A DNA stretch of 64,000 nt from Nonomuraea guangzhouensis (GTDB taxonomy: Bacteria > Actinomycetota > Actinomycetes > Streptosporangiales > Streptosporangiaceae), in assembly GCF_019396345.1 (NCBI RefSeq), contig NZ_JAHKRM010000050.1, forward strand, positions 1 through 64,000, written 5' to 3'. This document shows, piece by piece, positions 14,931 to 24,149 of this stretch. Below the pieces are notes generated by a model. The model was not told the DNA's origin and searched no databases. It saw nothing but the letters and a program-made list of their open reading frames with translations. Numbering within the stretch: the first letter of the stretch is position 1; every line of letters starts with the position of its first letter. Made by a program: the position numbers and the translations under genes.

Positions 14931-15650
14931 GTGATCGAACTCAACCGCCTCACCAAACGCTACGGCGACACGCTCGCTGTCGACGAGTTGTCCTTCAATG
15001 TAGAGCCCGGCCACGTGACCGGATTCCTGGGTCCCAACGGCGCAGGCAAGTCCACCACGATGCGGCTGATCCTCGGCCTCGACTCCCCGACGTCGGGCGA
15101 AGCACTCGTCAACGGGCGACGATACACCTCGCTGAGCAGGCCCATGCGCGAGGTGGGCGCGCTGCTCGACGCGAGCGCTGTGCACGGCGGCCGCAGCGCC
15201 TACAACCACCTGTTGTGCTTGGCCCGCACCAACGACATCAGTGCGACGCGCGTATCCGAGGTGCTCCAACAGGTCGGCCTGGCCGGTGTGGCGCGTAAAA
15301 GAGTGGGCGGCTTCTCACTCGGCATGAAACAGCGCCTCGGCATCGCGGCTGCCCTGCTCGGCGACCCAGGCACGCTGATGTTCGACGAACCGGTCAACGG
15401 ACTCGATCCCGACGGGGTGCGCTGGATTCGCGATTTAATGCGCTCGTTGGCCAAGCAAGGCAGGACCGTCCTGCTCTCCAGCCACCTGATGAGCGAAATG
15501 GCACTGACCGCCGAGCGCATCATCATCGTCGGCCGAGGCAAGCTGATCACGGAAGCCACCGTGGCGGAGCTCACCGAGCGCTACCCATCACTCGAAGACG
15601 CCTACCTCGCGCTGACGGCGAGCAGCGTGGAGTACGGAGCCGCACGATGA
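14931..15650 (+). CDS. ABC transporter ATP-binding protein (drug/peptide exporter type)
   Basis: Energises the two ABC-2 permeases that follow. Walker A GPNGAGKST at 34-42, signature FSLGMKQRLGIA near 133, Walker B LMFDEPVNGLDPDG near 155 and the H-loop SSH near 189. 239 residues, normal for the BcrA/NatA-like group. GTG 14931 (VIELNRLTKRYG) is chosen since the fold begins there; an upstream in-frame ATG at 14835 would cover the palindromes. The stop overlaps the next gene's start by four bases. Regulation by the divergent two-component system is inferred; such kinase/exporter pairs usually respond to membrane-active antibiotics. Confidence 0.92.
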   Translation: MIELNRLTKRYGDTLAVDELSFNVEPGHVTGFLGPNGAGKSTTMRLILGLDSPTSGEALVNGRRYTSLSRPMREVGALLDASAVHGGRSAYNHLLCLARTNDISATRVSEVLQQVGLAGVARKRVGGFSLGMKQRLGIAAALLGDPGTLMFDEPVNGLDPDGVRWIRDLMRSLAKQGRTVLLSSHLMSEMALTAERIIIVGRGKLITEATVAELTERYPSLEDAYLALTASSVEYGAAR

Positions 15651-16411
15651 GAGCAATCCTGTCTTCCGAATGGCTGAAGCTGCGCTCGGTCACCTCGACC
15701 TATCACGCGCTCGGAGTGGCTGCGCTCACGGTAGTTCTCGGCATGATCTGGACTTTCTACGTCAGCGGTCTGGCGGACGAACGCGGATCACTGCGAGCGG
15801 CGGCGCCTGAGCAGGGTTTCCTGCCACTCGTCCAGATCAGCCTGGCGGTCCTCGGCGTGCTGGCCATCACCGCGGAGCAGACCAGCGGCATGATCCGCAC
15901 GACCCTCACCGTCGTTCCCAAGCGAGGCACCTTATTACTGGCCAAGGCCGGCGTAGTCGCCGCCGTCACATTCGTCGCCGCCAACTCGATCATCATTCTC
16001 ACGTACGTCACGAGCCGTCTCATGGCGGGCGACCGCCACTTGCAGTTCAACGAGTCCTCCGTGGCCAACGACCTGCCGATGCTGCTCGCCTCCGGACTGT
16101 CGGTGACCGTGCTAGCGCTGGTGGGCCTCGGCCTGGGAGTAGCCACCCGATCCACGGCGGCGGCGATCGTTTCGGTGGTGGCGCTCCTGTTCGTCCTGCC
16201 CGGCATCGCCAACTACCTGCCGGCGCCGTGGAACACTCGCGTGGCCGCGCTCATGCTGCCCAACCTCGTGCCTCAGATCGCCGACCAGCGGCTCTCCAGA
16301 CGGCTGGGCGACGGTTTCCTGCCGCCCTGGGCCGCGCTCCTGGTCCTCGCCACATATGCGATCGTCGCGCTCGCGGCGGGGTTCTATCTGTTCAGAAGGA
16401 GAGACGCGTGA
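15647..16411 (+). CDS. ABC-2 type exporter permease (first)
   Basis: 254-residue membrane subunit with about six helices. It opens with SEWLKLRSVTSTY, the amphipathic elbow typical of actinobacterial ABC-2 permeases, and keeps the segment EQTSGMIRTTLTVVPKRG seen in these exporters. It ends in a positively charged tail (FRRRDA). ATG 15647 overlaps the ATPase stop and its own stop overlaps the next GTG, making a coupled three-gene operon. It is paralogous to the following gene along its whole length (tandem duplication). Confidence 0.9.
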   Translation: MRAILSSEWLKLRSVTSTYHALGVAALTVVLGMIWTFYVSGLADERGSLRAAAPEQGFLPLVQISLAVLGVLAITAEQTSGMIRTTLTVVPKRGTLLLAKAGVVAAVTFVAANSIIILTYVTSRLMAGDRHLQFNESSVANDLPMLLASGLSVTVLALVGLGLGVATRSTAAAIVSVVALLFVLPGIANYLPAPWNTRVAALMLPNLVPQIADQRLSRRLGDGFLPPWAALLVLATYAIVALAAGFYLFRRRDA

Positions 16412-17184
16412 GCGTGCTCGCGTCGGAATGGCTGAAGGTTCGCACCGTTCGCTCCAGTTACCTGGCTCTGGGGCTCAGTCTGGGCGGCATCCTGCTGGGC
16501 ATCGCGGTCGCCTGGGCGGCGGTCGGGATGTACGACAGCACCACCCCCGAACGACAGGCCCATGCCAGCATCGCGGACCTGGAGGAAGTGGTGCTGATCG
16601 TGCCACAGCTCTGCATGGGAGTCCTCGGCGTACTCACCATTACGTCCGAATACACAACAGGCCTGATCAGGACGAGCCTCGCCATCGTGCCAAGACGCTG
16701 GCCGGTCCTGGCAGGAAAGTCCGCGATCGTGGGGCTGCTCAGCCTCGTCATCGGCCCGCTCGTGGTATTCGGGACCTACTTCGCCGCCCGCTGGATGATC
16801 GGCGACCGCTTTCGCGGCTCCTACACGACGCCCTTCCTCGACAGGCTGCCGACGCTTGTCACCTCAAGCCTCTCCGTGGTGGTGTTCGCGCTGCTCGGGT
16901 TGGGATTGGGCGCGATCTTACGCTCCACGGCGGGAGCCATCACGCTCCTCGTGGGTCTCGTGTACGTGATCCCGATCATCGTGGGCAACCTGCCTGAGCC
17001 ATGGAGCGAACGGGTCGGTTCGGTGCAGATCGGAGCCCTCCCGCGCGAGATAACTGGCGACGGCCTCACCCATTCGGTATACGGCTCGCTGCTCCCGCCT
17101 GCAGCGGCGGCCATGGTGCTGATCGCCTATGCCGTGCTGCCATTGCTCGCCGGCGCATGGCTGATGCGCCGGAGGGACGCGTGA
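16408..17184 (+). CDS. ABC-2 type exporter permease (second)
   Basis: 258-residue paralogue of the preceding permease: SEWLKVRTVRSSYLALG at the start, EYTTGLIRTSLAIVPRR in the middle and MRRRDA at the end. GTG 16408 overlaps the upstream stop (GTGA). With the ATPase it likely forms a heterodimeric exporter. It is followed by a repeat-rich non-coding region. Confidence 0.9.
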   Translation: MSVLASEWLKVRTVRSSYLALGLSLGGILLGIAVAWAAVGMYDSTTPERQAHASIADLEEVVLIVPQLCMGVLGVLTITSEYTTGLIRTSLAIVPRRWPVLAGKSAIVGLLSLVIGPLVVFGTYFAARWMIGDRFRGSYTTPFLDRLPTLVTSSLSVVVFALLGLGLGAILRSTAGAITLLVGLVYVIPIIVGNLPEPWSERVGSVQIGALPREITGDGLTHSVYGSLLPPAAAAMVLIAYAVLPLLAGAWLMRRRDA

Positions 17185-17278
17185 GCTGCTGACACACCAT
17201 GTCGGCGGGACACGGAGCCAGCGAAACGAGCCGCCACAACGGTCACTGGATCAGGCCGGTCGAGACCCTCGCTCAACC

Positions 17279-17486
17279 GACCGTGCGGTCTTCAACCGAC
17301 CGACCGTGCGGTCTTCAACCAACCATGCTCAATCGACTGTCCAGGCAGTGTTCAACCGACCATGCTGAGCAGACCGTCTGGGCGGTGTTCACCCAACCAT
17401 GCTCAACCGACCGTGCTCACCAACCGTCCAGGCGGTGTCCAAGCAACCATGCTCAACCGGCCATGCCCACCAACCGTCCAGGCAGT
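17279..17486. repeat. Cluster of six small inverted repeats in degenerate direct repeats
   Basis: Between the exporter operon and convergent RNase J. GACCGTGCGGTC occurs at 17279-17290 and 17302-17313. ACTGTCCAGGCAGT lies at 17336-17349, ACCGTCTGGGCGGT at 17373-17386, ACCGTCCAGGCGGT at 17423-17436 and ACCGTCCAGGCAGT at 17473-17486. Linkers repeat CAACCATGCTCAACCG. The last two are exactly 50 bp apart. Two stems differ by a paired T-A/C-G change, but the last copy breaks that pair. No coding sequence is credible in 17185-17685. Confidence 0.7.
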
Positions 17487-17645
17487 GTTTCACCGACCGT
17501 CCACGGCGAGTCGAACCGTTCGTCGATCGGCTGGCCTGTCGGCCAGGACGTTGACCGCTGGCTGGCCGACCAGCTCGTCAGTGCGCCGCCGCCGTCCAGC
17601 AGATCACCAGACGACGTCGGAACTGTATCCGGAACGGCTCCCAGA

Positions 17646-17675
17646 GGTACGGCAGGCGCGCGTGCCTGCCGTACC
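17646..17675 (-). terminator. Intrinsic-type terminator after RNase J
   Basis: GGTACGGCAGGC (17646-17657) and GCCTGCCGTACC (17664-17675) form a perfect 12-bp stem with a 6-nt loop, 10 bp past the RNase J stop. No long T-run follows, as usual in high-GC actinomycetes. It may serve both converging transcripts. Confidence 0.85.
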
Positions 17676-17685
17676 CGTACGGAGG

Positions 17686-19371
17686 TCAGACCTCGAGGAC
17701 CACGGGGATGATCATCGGACGGCGGCGGTAGGTGTCGCTCACCCAGCGCCCGACCGTGCGGCGAACCACCCGGCGGATCTCCTGCATGTCGACGACTCCG
17801 TCGGCGGCCTTCTCCTCGAGCGCCTTCTCGATCTGTGGAATGAACTGCTCGAACTGCGCCGGGTCGATGCCGGAGCCACGGGCATGGATCTCCGGCCCGC
17901 CGGTGAGCTTGCCAGTGCTGGAGTCGACCACCACGACGACGGAGATGAAGCCTTCGTCGCCGAGGATCCTACGGTCCTTCAGCGAGGTGTCGGTGATCTC
18001 ACCGACGGACGAGCCGTCGACGTAGACGTACCCGGCGTGAACCGCACCGACGATCTTCGCCCTGCCGTCGACCAGGTCGACCACCACGCCGTCCTCCGCG
18101 ATCACGATGTGATCGTCGGGCACGCCGGTGAGCGCGGCGAGCTTGGCGTGCGCACGCAGGTGCCGCCATTCGCCGTGCACAGGCATGAAGTTCGACGGAC
18201 GGGTCAGGTTCAGCACGTAGAGGAGCTCGCCGGCGGCCGCATGTCCGGAAACATGCACCTTGGCGTTGCCCTTGTGTACGACCCGGGCCCCCCAACGGGT
18301 GAGCCCGTTGATCACCTTGTTGACGGCGGTCTCGTTGCCCGGCACCAGCGACGAAGCCAGCAGGACGGTGTCACCCTCGGCGATACGGATCGGGTGATCC
18401 CGGTTGGCCATCCTCGACAGCGCCGCCATGGGCTCGCCCTGCGAACCCGTGCAGACGAGCACCACGTCCTCCGGCGGCCATTCCTCGATGTCGCGCGAGT
18501 CGACGATCAGGTCCGACGGCACCTTGAGATAGCCGAGATCACGGGCCACGCCCATGTTGCGCACCATCGACCGTCCGACCAGGGCGACCTTGCGGCCATG
18601 CTTGGCCGCCGCATCGAGGACCTGCTGGATACGGTGTACGTGCGACGCGAAGCTGGCCACGATGACCCGCTGCTCCGAGGTACGGATCACCTCGTCGATG
18701 ACCGGCGCGATCTCCCGTTCGCTGGTGACGAACCCCGGCACCTCTGCGTTGGTCGAGTCGGACATCAGCAGGTCGACGCCCTCGGTACCAAGACGGGCGA
18801 ACCCGCCCAGGTCGGTGAGGCGGCCGTCACTGGGCAACTGGTCCATGCGGAAGTCGCCGGTGTGCAGCACGATGCCGGCAGGCGTCCTGATGGCCACGGC
18901 CAGCGCGTCCGGGATCGAGTGATTGACCGCCAGGAACTCGCAGTCGAACGGCCCGAACCTGTGCCGTTCGCCCTCGATAACCTCGATCTTGGTCGGCTGG
19001 ATCCGGTGTTCGGTGAGCTTGGCTTCGATGAAGGCCAGCGTCAGCTTGGATCCGATGAGCGGGATGTTACGCCGCTCGCGAAGCAGGTATGGCACGGCGC
19101 CGATGTGGTCTTCGTGCGCGTGCGTCAGGACGACCGCCTCGACATCGTCGAGCCGATCCCTGATGTATTCGAAGTCGGGCAGGATCAGGTCGACGCCTGG
19201 CTGGTCCGGCTCGGGGAAAAGCACCCCGCAGTCGACGATCAGCAACCGGCCCTCGTACTCGAAGACGGCCATGTTCCTGCCGATCTCACCCAGCCCGCCC
19301 AGCGCGACAATGCGCAGGCCGCCCTCCGGCAGCGTCGGCGGGGGGCCCAGCTCAGGATGTGGATGGCTCAT
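17686..19371 (-). CDS. rnj: Ribonuclease J
   Basis: Metallo-beta-lactamase/beta-CASP ribonuclease with 5'-exo and endonuclease activity in RNA decay and maturation. The zinc motif HAHEDH is at residues 84-89; further ligands are in VNHSIPDA, HTGDFRMD and the C-terminal VSGHAA. The start GLRIVALGGLGEIGRNM is the family signature. 561 residues, standard for actinobacterial RNase J. ATG 19371. Downstream of dapA on the same strand with a 54-bp gap, the order found in many actinomycetes, so probably co-transcribed. Confidence 0.96.
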   Translation of the reverse strand: MSHPHPELGPPPTLPEGGLRIVALGGLGEIGRNMAVFEYEGRLLIVDCGVLFPEPDQPGVDLILPDFEYIRDRLDDVEAVVLTHAHEDHIGAVPYLLRERRNIPLIGSKLTLAFIEAKLTEHRIQPTKIEVIEGERHRFGPFDCEFLAVNHSIPDALAVAIRTPAGIVLHTGDFRMDQLPSDGRLTDLGGFARLGTEGVDLLMSDSTNAEVPGFVTSEREIAPVIDEVIRTSEQRVIVASFASHVHRIQQVLDAAAKHGRKVALVGRSMVRNMGVARDLGYLKVPSDLIVDSRDIEEWPPEDVVLVCTGSQGEPMAALSRMANRDHPIRIAEGDTVLLASSLVPGNETAVNKVINGLTRWGARVVHKGNAKVHVSGHAAAGELLYVLNLTRPSNFMPVHGEWRHLRAHAKLAALTGVPDDHIVIAEDGVVVDLVDGRAKIVGAVHAGYVYVDGSSVGEITDTSLKDRRILGDEGFISVVVVVDSSTGKLTGGPEIHARGSGIDPAQFEQFIPQIEKALEEKAADGVVDMQEIRRVVRRTVGRWVSDTYRRRPMIIPVVLEV

Positions 19372-19425
19372 AGCCGGCCCCCATGGTCAAATCGTGTTCT
19401 CAAAACTCCCGGTTCCTCCCCGTTC

Positions 19426-20343
19426 CTATGCGTCTGTCAACTTCACCCCGCCGGCCACCAGGCAAGCACGCAGCTCGGCGATCTGCTTCTCTGTCGCGGC
19501 CACCAATGGCAACCGCACCGGTCCGACCGGCACTCCTACCATGCCCAGTGCCGCCTTGGCCATGATCGCGCCGCCCGCGCTCAACATGATCCCTTCGACC
19601 ACGGGCGCCACTTGGCGGTGCACTGCGAGCGCCTGAACGACGTCGCCGTTCCTGTACAGGTCGATCATGCGGGCCAGGTCAGCGCCGACCACATGGCCGA
19701 CAACGCTGACGAATCCTGCCGCTCCAACCGAGAGCCAGGGCAGGTTGAGCAGATCGTCGCCCGAGTAGAAGGCGAGATCAGTCATCGCCATCACCTGGCT
19801 GCCAAGGAACAGATCGCCCTTGGCATCCTTGACGGCCACGATGCGCTCGTGCTGTGCGAGCCGGATCAAGGTTTCGATCTTGATCGGCACACCGCTGCGT
19901 CCGGGGATGTCATAGAGCATCACCGGAAGGCCGGTTGCATCGGCCACGGCAGCGAAGTGCTGATACAGGCCCTCTTGCGGAGGCTTGTTGTAATACGGCG
20001 TCACCACGAGCAGCCCGTGAGCACCGGCGCGGGCCGCGGCCCTGGCGAGCGAGATGCTGTGATGCGTGTCGTTGGTGCCCGCCCCGGCCACCACCGTCGC
20101 TCGATCACCCACCGTTTCGAGCACGGTGCGCAGAATGCGCTCCTTCTCGTCATCGGAGGTGGTGGGCGACTCTCCGGTCGTCCCGCTGACGATCAAGCCG
20201 TCGTTGCGCTGCTCGTCCACCAGATAGGTGGCCAGGCGCCGCACGGCGTCGTAATCGACCGCACCGTCAGGAGTGAACGGCGTGACCATGGCGGTCAACA
20301 TACGGCCGAAGGGCGCGTCGGTGGTTCCAGTTGGCGAAGCCAT
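19426..20343 (-). CDS. dapA: 4-hydroxy-tetrahydrodipicolinate synthase
   Basis: Condenses pyruvate with aspartate semialdehyde, the first step of the lysine/diaminopimelate branch. Schiff-base Lys172 (IVAVKDAKGD), Tyr144 (VMLYDIPGRSG), Tyr117 (VTPYYNKPPQEG) and the GTTGESPT loop near 54-61 are all present. ATG 20343 (MASPTGTTDAPFGRML) is preferred over an in-frame upstream start at 20388 because it gives the usual short actinobacterial N-terminus; 305 residues. dapB is elsewhere in the window (34402-35139). Confidence 0.95.
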   Translation of the reverse strand: MASPTGTTDAPFGRMLTAMVTPFTPDGAVDYDAVRRLATYLVDEQRNDGLIVSGTTGESPTTSDDEKERILRTVLETVGDRATVVAGAGTNDTHHSISLARAAARAGAHGLLVVTPYYNKPPQEGLYQHFAAVADATGLPVMLYDIPGRSGVPIKIETLIRLAQHERIVAVKDAKGDLFLGSQVMAMTDLAFYSGDDLLNLPWLSVGAAGFVSVVGHVVGADLARMIDLYRNGDVVQALAVHRQVAPVVEGIMLSAGGAIMAKAALGMVGVPVGPVRLPLVAATEKQIAELRACLVAGGVKLTDA

Positions 20344-20418
20344 AGTGCGAACGCTACCTGGATTCGCAAAAGCGGTGGACGCCGCCACCCCGCTTTGCCT
20401 GCCTGGAGCCGCCTATTG

Positions 20419-20766
20419 TCATGCAGTTCCCCGGCCTCTCAGGGCATGCCCAACCGCCCTCGACGCGCCGCTGCGCGCTGTTCCAAGCGTCCGGGCGTTC
20501 GCATGGAGCTGACTGCGGGCCCGGAACTCGATCATCGGGTATTCGGTCGCAGCGATCACCAGGACCACAGGGCAGGCTTCATGCCATGCCAGGAGCATGC
20601 CGTACGGCAGCAGCTCGACATGCCGCACACAGACGCCATGACGTCCACAGACGTCTCGTACATATCCCATATCAGCCGAACCGGGCGCGACGCCGGGCAA
20701 CACCCGCGCGAGCGACCTCTGCGGCACGCATGGGAAGAGGCCGCCGATATGTGCTCGGGGGTACAC
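20419..20766 (-). CDS. Hypothetical short protein upstream of dapA (doubtful)
   Basis: A 115-codon frame with moderately GC-rich third positions, strongest from an internal ATG (MGYVRDVC, about residue 33) onward. The hydrophobic segment PVVLVIAATEY and four cysteines stand out; no domain is recognised. No good ribosome-binding site is visible. It would run into dapA 75 bp later on the same strand. It may be a real lineage-specific gene or chance; if not real, 20344-20941 is non-coding and holds only the dapA and GntR promoters. Confidence 0.35.
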   Translation of the reverse strand: MYPRAHIGGLFPCVPQRSLARVLPGVAPGSADMGYVRDVCGRHGVCVRHVELLPYGMLLAWHEACPVVLVIAATEYPMIEFRARSQLHANARTLGTARSGASRAVGHALRGRGTA

Positions 20767-20941
20767 ACATCGACGACCTCTACCGAAGAATCGGCTGCCC
20801 TTACATCGGCGTTACAGGGTTTCTCCGATAATTTTCCACTGCCGCAAAGTTGGGGCTCCAAGTGTCCTCGATGACGGTCGGTTACCTGCCGAATACGGCA
20901 ACATGGGGCAACGCCTCACACGAACCCTCAGGGATGGACTA

Positions 20942-21658
20942 GTGGCCACCTCAGATCCGGTCTACCTGCGTGTCGTCGAAGACATTCGGCGACAGATCAC
21001 CGACGGCACCCTTCCCCCCGGCGCGCCCATTCCCTCACGGGCGCAGCTGACCCGCAAGTATCAGGTCGGCGAGACCGCAGCCCGCCACGCCCTGCGCGTG
21101 CTGGCAGGCGAAGGCCTCATCATCGGCCGCGTGGGATCGGGTCATTACGTCAGAGAACGCCCCGACCTTTCCCCATTGCACCGATGGCGCTTCCTCGATC
21201 ATCCCGCCCCATTCGCCGCCGACCTGCAGTCCCAGGGCCGGCGCGTGACGTGGGACTGGCACAGCGAACCTGCCGAGGCCGGACCCGACATCGCCAGACG
21301 GCTACGGCTCGACGAATCGACCACCCTGACGAGGACGCACTATGTCTTCCGCGGCGACGGCAGGCCGCTCCAGCTCGCCACGTCGTACGAGCCTCTGGAG
21401 TTCGCCGCCCACACGGAGGAGGAACGGCGCAGTCTGGTCGCCAGAATGTACGCGCACGGGATAAAGATCACGGAGATCGTCGAAAGCGTGCACACCCGCG
21501 TGCCCCGCCCTGCGGAGAGCGACGCCCTCGATCTGCCTGCGGGCATCCACGTCCTGCACGTGGAACGCACCCATTGGGCAGGCGACCGCCCGGTGGAGAC
21601 CAGCGACATCGTGATCCCGGGCGACCGCTTCCGGATCATGTACAGCATGCCTGTTTAA
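20942..21658 (+). CDS. GntR family regulator with UTRA domain (HutC subfamily)
   Basis: Ligand-responsive repressor, 238 residues. The N-terminal winged helix (about 5-72; PVYLRVVEDIRRQITDGTLP, then the helix YQVGETAARHALRVLAGEGL) is joined to a UTRA effector domain (about 90-235). GTG 20942 follows GGGATGG by several bases; an upstream ATG at 20903 would add 13 unlikely residues. The inverted repeat TGCCG-AATA-CGGCA at 20887-20900 is a candidate self-operator. No metabolic gene is adjacent, so the ligand is unknown. Confidence 0.88.
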   Translation: MATSDPVYLRVVEDIRRQITDGTLPPGAPIPSRAQLTRKYQVGETAARHALRVLAGEGLIIGRVGSGHYVRERPDLSPLHRWRFLDHPAPFAADLQSQGRRVTWDWHSEPAEAGPDIARRLRLDESTTLTRTHYVFRGDGRPLQLATSYEPLEFAAHTEEERRSLVARMYAHGIKITEIVESVHTRVPRPAESDALDLPAGIHVLHVERTHWAGDRPVETSDIVIPGDRFRIMYSMPV

Positions 21659-22583
21659 GCGAATGTGAGAGCTCCGGGCCGATACCCGCCTCTTCGGCCT
21701 GGAGCTCAGCCAGACGGCCATCGGGCTGACATTTCGCCGCGACGACGGCCGGCCGGTCCTCCGCAGCATCACGACTTGTCGCTGAGCTGAGTCCTGCGGC
21801 TTCGGGACCTTGAGGTGCGAGGTTCCATACTGACCCCGGGGCGTCGTAGCCCTCGCATTGCGGGATCTCTGCGCCCTGGCTGCTTCAGCGTCCTACGTCA
21901 CGCACCCCACCGAACCAACTTGCGGCTTCAGACGGACTCCCAACCGGCGATTCAGGATCCCGCGCGTTACGCGACCACGAACCGACCTGCGACCCAAGAA
22001 CCCGTACATCACGCGCCCCGGAGCCGACTTGCGGCCTCAGAGGGCTGGATGGGCGTCCCGCCGAGTGGTGTGATGGCATGGTCGGTCTTAAGGTCCGAGA
22101 CGCTCAAGACGCCAGGTGATCGCCCCTCGCCGCCTCGCGAAGATCGAAGGTCGAAGGTCGCCAGCAGTTACACCGCTCCAACGGATGCCACCCAGGACGG
22201 TTGCGCTATAGCGGTCTCCGTCCCGGCCTGCGGGTGTCCAGACTGCAGGCGTCCGGAATTGCGGCCGAATCTGCGTCCCTCCAGACTGTGACCGTCCGGA
22301 CCTCGAGCGTACAGACACGGACTGTCCAGACTACGTACGCACAGAATGCGATCGCGCGGAACCGCCAGCGTCCTGGCCGCCACAAGCGTCCAGACCTCCG
22401 GGGGCAGGGCGAAGCCGAGCGCCGCCTCTCACCGTCCGGGCCTCGATGTGGAGGAAGCAACATCGAGCTTCGTCAGCCAGACCGCAGCTCTCAAAGGCGC
22501 CTCCTGCCGACATTTCAGGCAGTTCCCGCTGGTCAGGCCTAGGTTGTCGGTGCTCGTTGATACAACCGTTCTGGAGGTTGCGG
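21659..22583. other. 925-bp non-coding region with degenerate repeats
   Basis: No open frame on either strand has consistent codon bias or a recognisable motif. Two repeat themes are visible. Words like CGAACCAACTTGCGGCTTCA recur with changes near 21911, 21978 and 22020. Words of the form CCAGACT followed by GTCCGGA recur near 22238, 22290, 22320 and 22390. The last 20 bases hold the GGAGG ribosome-binding site of radC. Confidence 0.55.
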
Positions 22584-23240
22584 ATGCGAGTCAAAGACCT
22601 GCCAAGACGTGAGCGGCCACGCGAGCGGCTGATGGCGAGCGGCGCGACGGCGCTGGCTGACCGGGAGCTCCTGGCCGTGCTCCTCGGTTCAGGCTTTCGG
22701 GGGGCGAGCGCGATGGATCTTGCGGCCCAGGTGATCGAGCACTGTGGCGATCTCGATGGGCTGGCCCGGTCTGAGCCACACCGGCTACTCGCCGTACACG
22801 GCGTTGGGCCTGCCAAGGCGGCGCGAGTGATTGCGGCTTTCCATCTCGTACGGCGGGCGCAGGCAGAGCCCGAGCCGACCAGGATCACCGGCACGTCCGA
22901 TCTGGCGACGGTCGTCGCTCCTCTGCTCCGTGGCCACTCCCGGGAGCGGCTGGTCGTGATGGCGTGCGACGTCCGGGGGGCGGTGCTGCGGCGGGTGGTG
23001 CTGACCGAAGGGGGCTCTGACCACACGACAGTGCCGGTTCGGGACATCATCACGGCGGTGCTGACGGCCGGCGGGGCGGCGTTCGGGGTCGCGCACAACC
23101 ATCCGAGCGGTTCCCTCGATCCGAGCGACGCGGACGTTGCCGCGACGGCACGTCTCGCCGAGGCCGCCGAGACGGTCGGGCTGCGATTCCTTGACCACTT
23201 GATCGTCACGGACACGGCATGGCGTCGGGTGCCCTTCTGA
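22584..23240 (+). CDS. radC: RadC family JAB-domain protein
   Basis: UPF0758/RadC-like protein of 218 residues. An N-terminal helix-hairpin-helix-like segment (VHGVGPAKAARVIAAF, about 71-86) precedes a JAB/MPN metalloprotease-like domain whose metal site HNHPSG...DPSDAD is intact (His171, His173, Asp182). The historical link to DNA repair is doubtful; the true substrate is unknown. ATG 22584 has GGAGG (22573-22577) at 6-bp spacing; earlier in-frame starts are rejected. It is flanked on both sides by about 1 kb of non-coding DNA. Confidence 0.92.
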   Translation: MRVKDLPRRERPRERLMASGATALADRELLAVLLGSGFRGASAMDLAAQVIEHCGDLDGLARSEPHRLLAVHGVGPAKAARVIAAFHLVRRAQAEPEPTRITGTSDLATVVAPLLRGHSRERLVVMACDVRGAVLRRVVLTEGGSDHTTVPVRDIITAVLTAGGAAFGVAHNHPSGSLDPSDADVAATARLAEAAETVGLRFLDHLIVTDTAWRRVPF

Positions 23241-23717
23241 ACGCCAAGGGGAGTGGTGCGGGGACCGGGTCGGTCTCCGCCCCCTGACGGGCGCCGGCCC
23301 CGTACCGACCCCCAGACTCCAGGCGCAAGCCGAACGATCGAACTCCTAGACACGAACCAGCCGCCAGATTCCCGGCGCGAAACTGCCTGTCAGACCTCAG
23401 ACGAACCCCGAAACGACCGAATCTCAAGCACAAACCAGGCGCCGCACCCCGTCGGGCCGCCCGCTCCGGCACGTCTCTCACTGGCATCACGGCCCTCGAC
23501 CTGTCCGCTCCAGTGCGTTCCTCAGCTCACTCCCGCGCTTCGCCGAACCGGTATGCGGCCTTTTGATCACCATCAAGAGTGCTGATCTACCGCAAGGCCA
23601 CCGAAAGGCATCTTTCCGTTGATAGCTCTGAAGGCAAGCCTTCCCTCAGCGGAGCGTGAGACGCTACCTCTGCGAGCAGGTCGACTAAGACGTGAGTCGG
23701 CCAATTGCTGGCAAACG

Positions 23718-23753
23718 CGTGGTCCCGTGCCTCCCGGAGGGCATGGGACCACG
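23718..23753. terminator. 14-bp hairpin (one G-U pair)
   Basis: CGTGGTCCCGTGCC (23718-23731) pairs with GGCATGGGACCACG (23740-23753) around an 8-nt loop. Strong enough for a terminator or structured RNA in either direction, but without a T-run and 478 bp from the radC stop, so its role is open. Confidence 0.55.
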
Positions 23754-23983
23754 TACGGCCCGCAACTGGGTCCGTCCACTCGCGCGACGGCGCAGCAACA
23801 CCGTGGACGGTCGGACTCCTGGCAAGGTTCACCCGGTAGCAGGCGAAGAGGAAGGCTCAGCACCACCCAAGCGGATTCTCGGAAGCGTCGGCGGACTGCG
23901 CTCGTCGGCGATCAGTGAACCCGTTAGGACTAGAAGACTCTCTGAAATCGCAGCCACTCGACTGTAGAGGGTGGTTGCCTCGT

Positions 23984-24021
23984 CGCTGGCCCCGTATCAG
24001 ACGCGGGATGCGGGGCCAGCG
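23984..24021. repeat. Hairpin A with loop CAGACGCGGGA
   Basis: CGCTGGCCCCG (23984-23994) and CGGGGCCAGCG (24011-24021) form a perfect 11-bp stem. Its 16-nt loop contains CAGACGCGGGATG. The same eleven bases CAGACGCGGGA recur at hairpin B, 160 bp to the right, although the stems differ. Confidence 0.7.
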
Positions 24022-24149
24022 CGACCCGGTCTTCGGCCGTGATCGCCGAATCTGCGGCACTTCATTCGGCAAAGCGACCTGATGCTCCGCACGGCCACGC
24101 CCGCCCCGGCGACGCCGACTCCAGTGAAATGCCCCACCAGAAGGTGGTC

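Noticed and set aside
17362..20874. Plus-strand open frame of 1170 codons antisense to RNase J and dapA
   Set aside because: Composition typical of antisense reading (His, Arg, Asp, Gly rich); both opposite-strand genes are well conserved.
23587..23832. 81-codon minus-strand frame in the radC-GntR gap
   Set aside because: Third-position GC content is lower than neighbours, it contains a TTA codon and the 14-bp hairpin, and no family is recognised; left as non-coding.
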